Assembly (NCBI RefSeq): GCF_014905555.1
Contig: NZ_BNGS01000011.1
Coordinates: forward strand, 298,164-362,163
Source of the DNA: Streptomyces sp. Y2F8-2
Lineage (GTDB): Bacteria; Actinomycetota; Actinomycetes; Streptomycetales; Streptomycetaceae
Reading direction: 5' to 3'
DNA length: 64,000 nucleotides
Shown here in pieces: positions 54,449 through 62,400 of this stretch. Numbering within the stretch: the first letter of the stretch is position 1; each line of letters opens with the position of its first letter. A program made the position numbers and the translations under genes. A model generated the notes under the pieces. The model was given only the letters and a program-made list of their open reading frames with translations. It searched no databases and was not told where the DNA came from.

Positions 54449-55234
54449 TCAGATCTGCCCGCGCCTGTTGCCGACCACGTACGCGAGACCCCAGGCTGCG
54501 GCAGCCGCGACCACCAGGCCCAGTGGGGAGAACCAGTCGACTCCACCGTGGGCTTCGCTGGTCCACCAGGCCTTGGCCGGGAAGAAGGGTTCGGCCTCCA
54601 GCAGGTCCATGAGGGCCATGGGCGACCGCTCCCAGGCGAAGACCAGCGGGATGGCGTTGACGTAGCCGAAGAAGGCGCCGAGCGCGGCGATGACGGCCCC
54701 ACCGATGCGGGCGCCGTTGCTCCGGTGAGCCATCAGGCCGACGAGGGAGCCGACAATCGCGCCGTTCAGCAGCGCGTGCGCCAGGTAGAGGGTGTTGGCC
54801 GTGGTGAGCGACTGATCCTTGTACGTGGCCAGGATGAGACCGCTGTAGAGCAGCGAGACGACGACCGAGACGAAGAATCCCAGGAGGACCGCACCGACCG
54901 GATTACCGCTCGCGCTCGGCTGCTGTCCCAAGGGGCGTGCCTGGAACGGCGGGCCGGGCTGCACCGGGTAGGGCAGCTGCGCCGGCGGCGGACCTGGGAC
55001 GGGCGGCGGCCCGCCGTACACCGGAGCCTGGCCCGGAACGGGTGGCAACCCGGCCTGCACCGGTTGCTGCCCCGGAACCGGCGGCGGCCCGGGCTGCATC
55101 GCGGGCTGCCCAGGGGCAGTCGGCGGCCCGAATCCCGGCGGCTGCTGCGGCGGGGCAGGCTGGGCGTACGGGTTGGAGAGGTTCGGTGGTGGCTGCGGAG
55201 GCTGTGGTGGTGGCTGGAACGGCGGCTGGCTCAT
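54449..55234 (-). CDS. Pro-rich four-helix membrane protein
   Basis: 261 residues. The first 100 are Pro/Gln/Gly-rich with P-P-P-V-P-G repeats. Four hydrophobic helices follow (near 112-135, 147-168, 178-198 and 238-256), with W-W-T-S-E-A-H-G-G-V-D-W in the last loop. No family recognised. GGGGGAA precedes the ATG. Pro-rich cytosolic arms on membrane proteins recur in this region (compare 35025 and the EspI-like gene). Confidence 0.6.
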   Translation of the reverse strand: MSQPPFQPPPQPPQPPPNLSNPYAQPAPPQQPPGFGPPTAPGQPAMQPGPPPVPGQQPVQAGLPPVPGQAPVYGGPPPVPGPPPAQLPYPVQPGPPFQARPLGQQPSASGNPVGAVLLGFFVSVVVSLLYSGLILATYKDQSLTTANTLYLAHALLNGAIVGSLVGLMAHRSNGARIGGAVIAALGAFFGYVNAIPLVFAWERSPMALMDLLEAEPFFPAKAWWTSEAHGGVDWFSPLGLVVAAAAAWGLAYVVGNRRGQI

Positions 55235-55429
55235 GATTCCCCCATGGCGTCAACTGGCAGAAACAGCAAGTTATCAGTGAGATCAGGAGGCGGCCGTCGG
55301 ACCCGGAGCGAGCTGCGTGAAGGGCTCTGAAGGGGCAAGTGCGCCGAAGCGGTTCCCCGTTGACGAGGTACCCGGGCCGGCCCGACCCGCGCGGAACGTG
55401 CCGCGGGCAGGCAAGCCGCGGCGGGTGTG

Positions 55430-56782
55430 TCACTGCTCCCTGCTGTACACGCTCTCCTCCTCGCCGTCCTCCTGGTCCATCCACCGGTACTCGCCGTTCA
55501 GCTCCAGGATGAGGTCGCGGGCCCAGGCGGCGAGGAAGCGGGGACAGCCCCACACGTCGGCGGACCAGGTGCCTTCGGGCGCGGGGAAGACGTCGGACGC
55601 GTACAGATGGTGGAGGTGTGCCGCGAACTTGCGGCTGTTCCAGAGCCTGACGTCCTCGCCCGGGTGGCCGTCGTCGTGCGGGCAGGCCACTTCCGGCGGC
55701 GCGCAATCGACGGTGCGGAGCAGCGCGCGGACCTCACGGCCCACGCCGTAGGGCAGGCCGCGGATCTGCGTGACCCACAGGGCGAGAAGCAGCAGGACGA
55801 GCTGCTCGTGCGCACCTTGTGCTGTGGGGTGTCGGCGGGCGGCCCACAGGGCGACGTTCTCGGCATGCTCGTCGAAGTCGTCGGCGTCGACGACGTACGT
55901 GGTCAACGTGACGATGTCCAGGGTTCCATCGGGCAGTACACAGGTGCTGTCCAGGGCGCTGGTGTCGCGTACGCCGAACTTCGACGCGTGCGCGGTCCGC
56001 AACTCTGTGAGTGCCTCGTCGGCGAGGTCGCGCAGATAGCGCGGGCACAGCCAGGCATCGGGTGGGTACGTGTCGAAGATGTCCCGGAGTTCGGACCGGC
56101 CTCCGGGGCTGCGCAACTTGAAGCCGATCTCGGCGATGTCGGCCGACTCGAACTCGGGGTCCGGATGTTCGTCGTCGCCGTGTGTGCAGGCCGTGGGGTC
56201 CCCGAGCATCGGCAGCACCGTCTCCAAGCCCTCGATCATCGCGTCGAAGACCGACCGCTCCGTGATCCGGTACACGGCGTACCAGCAGCTGGCGTGCTGG
56301 GTGATGACGTAACCCGCTCGCGCGCCCTTGGTGGCGAGCCAGGCCACGCCGCCTGCATTCACCTCGAGATCTGTGGCGGGGTCGGAGCCGGGGTAGTCCC
56401 AGAGGATGGAGGACAGGCTGTCCACCGACGAGGTGTGGTCCTCCGGCACCTCCGCGGGTATGCCGTCGGCCGCGAAGGGGCGGATCGTATCGGCGGTGAC
56501 ACGGGCGATCCCGGAGATGTTGGCCGGGCACAGGTCGGCCTCGCCACGGGGCCGCCCGGGCGAATCGGCGAACATGTACCGGGCGCGCAGCCCCGCCCAG
56601 CCCGGGTCGTCCTCGGCGAGCTCGCCGAGGCTCTGCTCGTACGGGTGCGCTTCGTGTTCGCAACTGCGCTCGCCGAACTCCGATGCAGCGGCCAGCAGCG
56701 CCTCGACCGCGGCCTGCTCGGCCTCAGGGCTGGGCCGACCAGCGAGATAGGGGACCATCTCCGCGAGCCCGGCCACCCACAC
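55430..56782 (-). CDS. Hypothetical protein, probably with a frameshifted N-terminus
   Basis: 450 residues from GTG 56782, no signal or membrane helix, rich in Asp, Glu and Trp (W-D-Y-P-G-S-D-P; C-W-Y-A-V-Y-R; T-Y-P-P-D-A-W-L-C-P-R-Y; two C-P and several Cys). Not recognised; an immunity-type role is possible from its neighbours. A good start (ATG 56937, AAGGA upstream) in another frame encodes S-D-A-S-D-P-R-T-A-E-L-L-E-V-W and runs to about 56800, where this frame takes over with L-A-D-P-G-G-E-T-A-H-V-W. The natural gene was probably 55430-56937 with a one-base shift near 56800-56840. Confidence 0.55.
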   Translation of the reverse strand: MWVAGLAEMVPYLAGRPSPEAEQAAVEALLAAASEFGERSCEHEAHPYEQSLGELAEDDPGWAGLRARYMFADSPGRPRGEADLCPANISGIARVTADTIRPFAADGIPAEVPEDHTSSVDSLSSILWDYPGSDPATDLEVNAGGVAWLATKGARAGYVITQHASCWYAVYRITERSVFDAMIEGLETVLPMLGDPTACTHGDDEHPDPEFESADIAEIGFKLRSPGGRSELRDIFDTYPPDAWLCPRYLRDLADEALTELRTAHASKFGVRDTSALDSTCVLPDGTLDIVTLTTYVVDADDFDEHAENVALWAARRHPTAQGAHEQLVLLLLALWVTQIRGLPYGVGREVRALLRTVDCAPPEVACPHDDGHPGEDVRLWNSRKFAAHLHHLYASDVFPAPEGTWSADVWGCPRFLAAWARDLILELNGEYRWMDQEDGEEESVYSREQ

Positions 56783-56956
56783 ATGCGCTGTCTCACCACC
56801 GGGATCGGCGAGGAGGCGGCGTGGCAGTCGAGCACGACGGGTTCAGCCTCGGCGGGCTCGGTATGTGCCTGAACGCGGTTCCAAACCTCGAGCAGTTCGG
56901 CGGTTCGAGGGTCGGAGGCATCGGAAGTCTGGATCATGTTCCTTGACGACGCACCA

Positions 56957-57309
56957 TCAGCGACCGCGGTTGCGCGGGGCCGTCGGCCGTCGATCGGACT
57001 TCTTCATGTGGAGCCGGTAGAAGTCGGCTTCGGCTACGGCCCGGTTCGTCCGAGGCGACGGGGAGCGCACGTCTGGAGGGTGTCGACCCAGTCGTAGACG
57101 TACTCGTCGTACACCGCGCCGGATTCGCGCAGCAGCGAGAGCGGTACGTTGCTCAGCTCTGTGAGTCGTTGGTGATCCCGGCAGACGAGCGCCAAGTAGA
57201 AGGCGGTGAGCCGGTTGCCCGCGTTGGCCGGCGGATGCGGGCCTGTGGAGGGGATCGTGCGCAGCTTGCCTGAGATGAGGATGCATGTCGGGGTCTTGTC
57301 TTCGCCCCG
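56957..57309 (-). pseudogene. Imm49-like immunity gene remnant
   Basis: On the minus strand the frame from 57309 down to a TAG at 57034-57036 reads N-R-L-T-A-F-Y-L-A-L-V-C-R-D and P-L-S-L-L-R-E-S-G-A-V-Y-D-E-Y-V-Y-D-W-V-D-T-L-Q, which I recognise as the Imm49 immunity-protein pattern. It has no start codon (an in-frame stop lies at 57310-57312). The expected end (A-D-F-Y-R-L-H-M-K-K-S) is in another frame, so there is at least one frameshift. It lies 22 bases below the SUKH-4-type gene in the toxin-immunity region. Confidence 0.55.
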
Positions 57310-57330
57310 TCAGCCTGCTGTCCGACCGGT

Positions 57331-59469
57331 TCATTGCCGATCAGCAAAGTTGTAGTCCTCGAAGACACGTTGCCAGCACTGGGCCGAGTAGGCGTCGGGG
57401 TCGATGCGGGCAAGCCACGAGCGCAGGTCGGCTTCAGCATCTTCGATGGGCCAGTCGGAGGCGAACCACCAGTAGTAGAGCCGGACCATGGTGACGAACT
57501 GTCGCAGCGAACTCCCGGCCAAAGGATCACTGATTCCGGATGACCCGTCCTGCAGGACCTTCCCACTGGCCCCGTCCAGAAGCAGTTGTGCTCCTTGCCA
57601 GGTGCCCAGCAGAAATCCGGACCCTTGGCCGACTGGAGAATCGGAGACCTCCGTCAGACCGGCAGCGGTCAGATCCCGGGTTTCAAGCTCCAGGAAGCCG
57701 CTCACATGAGGGAAGCCGACCTCGGTCAAGAACTGGCGTGCGTCCCCATCGGAGAGGCTCGAGGGCAGTGCGTCCTGGGCGACCCGCTTGACCCGGGCTG
57801 CGCCCCATACGTTTTCGAACCACTCGGCGGAAGCTCCCAGCACGTTGGCGGGAAGAGGGGCGGTTCCCAGTCTGGCCGCCGTACGCAGCATTCTCTTCAG
57901 AATGCCTGACTGGGCCCCCGCCTCCGCCGAGCGGATGGCAACGGCGAAGACCCCGTCAGTGGACGACATCACAGCACGGTCACCTACACGAACGGCACGT
58001 CGTACATGACGCGGCATACGAGGTAGGTCCACGTGCCCTTCAGCCGCTCCAGCAGGCCTCCATCCCGAAAGGCCCTGATCCGCCGCGACAGACTCAGGCG
58101 CCATGGGAGCGTCACCGGGGTCGACAGCGGGGTCCCCGCTGTCCAGATGCCACACCTCGCTGTTTCCCTGCCCATCCGTGGCAATGGCCAAAGGGCCCGA
58201 ATCAGCCTGTACCACTCGTAGCGAGCGTACAGTCGGCCGCTTGACCAAGCGGTCCGTGGTGGCGAGCCCGGGACCGGTGCCGTGTGCCCACAGGGTGTGC
58301 CATGGCAACGTGGAGGTGTCGACAGCGGCGAGAAGTCGATCGGCCAAGGCCTTGCCCGATGGTCCCCGATTGAGGAGAGAGTGGTGCAGAAGAGCCAGCC
58401 ACTCGCCGTGTGCGGAGGGCCAGACACCGCGTTCGGCGAGGTAGTACAGGTTGGCGGCGAGACTTGCCGGGGGGACGGCGCGGTTGTGGTGAGCGGCTTC
58501 GAATGCCTCGAACAGGCTGTGATGGCTGACCTTTACCAGAGTGGGCGCGTCGTCGAGCAGAGACTCAAGGTCTCCGGCCGCGGCGGCGTGGCCGGCTGCC
58601 GCACGATGTACGTACCAATGGATTGCGGACGTCGGTCCCGCCGACCGCAACGCGGAGAGCACCTGTACATGAAAGCGCTCCGCTTCTTCCTGGGAGACCG
58701 TCTCGCGCCACACCTGGGCCACGGCCTCGCGACGGAAAGCGACGTTCGACCAGGCGGAGCCTGCGCTGTCTTCCTTCAGTATGTCTGCTGAGTGCGATGC
58801 TGCCAGCCGCTCCAACTGCTCGACGGGGACGTTCTGTCCCTGGGCCGCGCACAGAATTGGCCAGACGGGCAGCGGGACGGCCCGGGATTCGGACAATGCG
58901 AGGGCACGGAAGGCTGCGGCCTCGACCGGGTTTGCGGTGTCGGTCGGGGACGCGTGGTGGTCATTGTGGCCTCGCAATGTCAACTCGCGGCCGCCCAGAG
59001 CCGCCATCGCTTGCGCTGTGTCCTCGACCTCGATCAGGAGCCGCATCCGCACGCTGCGCCTGTGATTCCTGATGAGCGTCTGCACCACCTGATGCATGAG
59101 TCGTTCCGGCTCGCGCGTGGTGCGGAGAGTTCCTGCCCACTGGGTATTTGCCAGGATCACCACCGGTCCTGTGGTGATCCTGGCGACCGCCTCCGCAAAA
59201 TTGCGGCCATAGGTATCGAGTGCGGCAACACCAAGGAAATCAGCCAGCTTGCGAGCGATCTCCTCCGACTGCATGCCGGCACAATCGAAGAAGAGCGCAT
59301 CGGACTGCCGCTCTGAGATCTCCCGAAGCAGTTCGGTCTTGCCGGCCCCTTCTTTGCCGCCGATCCACAACCAAGCACTGCTGTCACGTGGCCTGTCGAT
59401 CCACCACAGTGCGCGGTCCAAGGCGAGCTCGCGGGAGACCTCGTTCGGGCCGGGGACGGATGTGCTCAT
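57331..59469 (-). CDS. P-loop ATPase fused to a SUKH-4-like immunity domain
   Basis: 712 residues. Walker A G-G-K-E-G-A-G-K-T is at residues 37-45. The next strand V-V-I-L-A-N-T-Q-W lacks a clear acidic Walker B. A long helical middle region (about 190-400) resembles the arm of STAND-type ATPases. The last 170 residues (L-S-D-G-D-A-R-Q-F-L-T-E-V-G-F-P; G-F-L-L-G-T-W-Q-G) have the SUKH-4 immunity pattern. The ATG at 59469 is 14 bases after the toxin stop, so it is the cognate immunity gene by position. Such ATPase-SUKH fusions occur in actinobacteria; the role of the ATPase is unknown. Confidence 0.75.
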   Translation of the reverse strand: MSTSVPGPNEVSRELALDRALWWIDRPRDSSAWLWIGGKEGAGKTELLREISERQSDALFFDCAGMQSEEIARKLADFLGVAALDTYGRNFAEAVARITTGPVVILANTQWAGTLRTTREPERLMHQVVQTLIRNHRRSVRMRLLIEVEDTAQAMAALGGRELTLRGHNDHHASPTDTANPVEAAAFRALALSESRAVPLPVWPILCAAQGQNVPVEQLERLAASHSADILKEDSAGSAWSNVAFRREAVAQVWRETVSQEEAERFHVQVLSALRSAGPTSAIHWYVHRAAAGHAAAAGDLESLLDDAPTLVKVSHHSLFEAFEAAHHNRAVPPASLAANLYYLAERGVWPSAHGEWLALLHHSLLNRGPSGKALADRLLAAVDTSTLPWHTLWAHGTGPGLATTDRLVKRPTVRSLRVVQADSGPLAIATDGQGNSEVWHLDSGDPAVDPGDAPMAPESVAADQGLSGWRPAGAAEGHVDLPRMPRHVRRAVRVGDRAVMSSTDGVFAVAIRSAEAGAQSGILKRMLRTAARLGTAPLPANVLGASAEWFENVWGAARVKRVAQDALPSSLSDGDARQFLTEVGFPHVSGFLELETRDLTAAGLTEVSDSPVGQGSGFLLGTWQGAQLLLDGASGKVLQDGSSGISDPLAGSSLRQFVTMVRLYYWWFASDWPIEDAEADLRSWLARIDPDAYSAQCWQRVFEDYNFADRQ

Positions 59470-59483
59470 ACCTCGAGTCGTTT

Positions 59484-62400
59484 CTAGGAATCCGACGCGG
59501 GCGCCGGGACAGCGTATGCCTTGAGGATGTCTGCCACTCTGTTGAGATGATGCTGGAAGTCCGCATCCATTGCCTGGCGCGGGGTGTTCACGCCCTCTCG
59601 CCCCTTGGGGTCGGTGAAGGGAACGACCTGCTCGCCCTTCCGGTATCCAGTTGCATAGCTTACCGGCATGTCCTTGGGCAGGTACTTCAGGATGTACCCT
59701 GAGCAGTCGGCGTGGCCCGGAGACTCAGAAGGGTGTCCACATGGTTCCCGCTCCGTGTACATGTGCAGCACGTCAAGGGGCTTCTGCCCCTGAGCTGCGC
59801 GGTCTTCGTTGAGGCGTTCTATCCAGCCGCCTATATGTGGTTCCGAGTGCGCCGGACGTGGTCCGGCGTGGCTGAATGAACTATCAGCCACGTAGTGTGT
59901 TTGTTGCGTGTGCGGATCGAACACCTCGATAACGGCAAAGTTTCGGCCGGAGAAGTCGGGCTTCATGTCGCTGGTTGCCGCGACCACCTGTTCGGCCACG
60001 CTCTCGCCGTACTTCTCGTCGAGGTAGTGCCGCGTGCGCTGAGCGGGGGTGCTGCTCTTGTTGTCAGAACCCTCCACGTTGGAGAAGTCCGACTTTGCAC
60101 GCACCCCGGCGGCACGCGACGAGTTGTGGTTGTCGACGCCGTCGTAGTTCTTTTGCCGGAGAACATCGCGCTGTCGGAGCGGCTCGCGCTCTGCGTCTTC
60201 CCGCCATTTGTAAGCAGAGTTCTCGCCCTCACGCGCATATGGACTCGCTCCGACTCCCTGGTTTGTATGAAAGTGGATGCTCAGCCGTGCCAGAACAGCG
60301 ACAGTCGCCAATTGCTGCCCGCGCGTCAGGTCTCCGAATCCGGGGAGCTGCATCAAGTCGCTGCGGCGCCAAGTGGTGCCGTTCTCGCTGCCCTCGAGCA
60401 GGTGGCGCAACTGATCGTTGTGATTGTTCGCCAGGGTTTCCAGGTAATCGTGTACGCGCTCTTGATCAATTTGGTGTACGTCCCGGTCCCGGAGGTCTCG
60501 CTGTGCCTGGTCACCGAGCATGCCGTAGTGCTGGTGATTCTCCGGCTGTTTCTCCTCGTACGGCGACGAACTCTCGGGAGGCGCAGCGGAGTGTTCTCCG
60601 TCATCGATGCCGTCCCCTTCGTCGTGCCAGGGGTCGCTGGAATCGGCGCCCGGCTGTGTGCCCGCCGGATCCTCGGGCTTCACATGGTCTGTGCCTGCGG
60701 GGCTGGACGGGGTATCACCGGGACGGCTGGTCGGTGAAGACGTGTGCTGTTCAGGGGCTGTATCGGTGGTCCGACCGCTGTGCGTGGTCCTGTCGTCGGT
60801 TTGTGTGCCGCTGTTCGTTTCCGGCGCGCCGTGCCGCGCAAGGGGCTCTCGATCGCTTGCGTTCCCGTCCCTGCTGCCACCACTGGTGTGCGTTGGGTTG
60901 GCGTCCGGCCTGTGAGTGCTGTCGGACGGGCGACCAGTCGAGGTTTCTTCGGACTTCGGCGTGTCCGCGTGGGTCGGGCTGTCCTCGGTGTGGCCGTCGG
61001 GGGTGGTGAGTGACGGCTCTTTTTCCGCGGTGGGAGTGGTTTCGGGGTGGTCCGGGGTTTTGCCGGGGACGTTGTCCGGGGTTCCGTCCGACGGGTTCGG
61101 CTCCGTGGCCTCGGGGCTCCCGTTTGCCTGGGAGGAGTTGTCCGGATCCTGGTGGGAAGTGTCGGCGCCTTCCTGGTGTGTGTCCGTCTCCTGGTGGGAG
61201 GTGTCGGTGTCGGGTTGAGCGGGGTGAATGGGGTTCCGGTCGGCGTCCAGCGGGATGTGCCAGACGTGCTCGGCGTTGTCTATGTGAATGGGGTCGTGGC
61301 TGACCTGTCCGGTCTGGGTGTCGATCCAGACGATGTCGCCGTGGTGGTTGACGGCGTTGAAGGCGTGGCCGCCTCCGCCGGGCCAGTCGACCTGGACGAT
61401 GGCCGCTGAGCCGTGACCGGCTTGCTGGAGGGTGTTGGCGATGTTGTTGGCGGTGTCGGGGTCGCCACCGGGGCCGGCGTAGGTGTGGGCGGCGCCCGTC
61501 CAGCGGATCTGGTTGTCGTTCGCGTTGTTCTCGGGGGACCAGACGTCGGGGTTGCCGTGTTCGTCGGTGTCGAGGGTGCGGGGCGCCGAGACCTGGGGAT
61601 TTCCGTACCAGGTCTCGAGGAACGAGCGGGAGCAGTCGGCGCAGTTGTTGCTGCGTCCGGGGACGGTGTTGCCGCCGTCGTTCTGGAGTTGGGACCAGTG
61701 ACCGAAGGGGTCCGGGAAGCGTTGCGGGGTGCCGTCTTCGTTGTGCGGCACCGCGTCGACCAGTGCCTGCTGGTCGGCGGGGTCGGGTTCGGACAGGCCT
61801 CCCGGGTAGTGGTCCAGGTCGGAGCGAATGTCCTCCAGGCTGTCCTGCTGCGGGTGCTGCTGGTGGTTCGGGGTGCCGGGAGTGGCCTGGGGGGAGCCCG
61901 GGTGGTGCGGCGTGGCAGGCCCTGCCGAGTGCGACGGTGAGGCCGAGGCGCTCGGGGTGTGGACGGGGGTGTGGATCGGGATCGCCGTCACCTGGTGGTG
62001 TTGTTGCTGTTGCGGGTTGTTGGACGGTGCGTTCTGCGACGGCGTGTTCGGCTGTGCGGCAGGCTGCTGTGGAGCGTTGGGGGTGCGGGGCGTGCTGCCC
62101 GCGGGCTCCTGGGGCGGCCTGGTGGGGGCGGAGCCGGTGTCGGTGCCCGGCCGGTTCTGGGCACCGGAGGTGCCGGGTGTGCTCTGGGCGGTGGGGCTGT
62201 CGGCGGGGCCGGGCGGGGTTGAGGAATTCGGGGTACGGCTGCTCGGTGTCGAGGAGTCCGAGGTGCCGTTGCTCGGTGTCGATCCTCGCTCGGACCCGGT
62301 GCCGCTCGAGGTGGGGGGCGTCGTCGTGGAGGTGCTCGTGGAGGGCGGGTTGGTTCTGGGGGGCGACGACTGGGACGGGTTCTGATTCGGGGTGCTCGTG

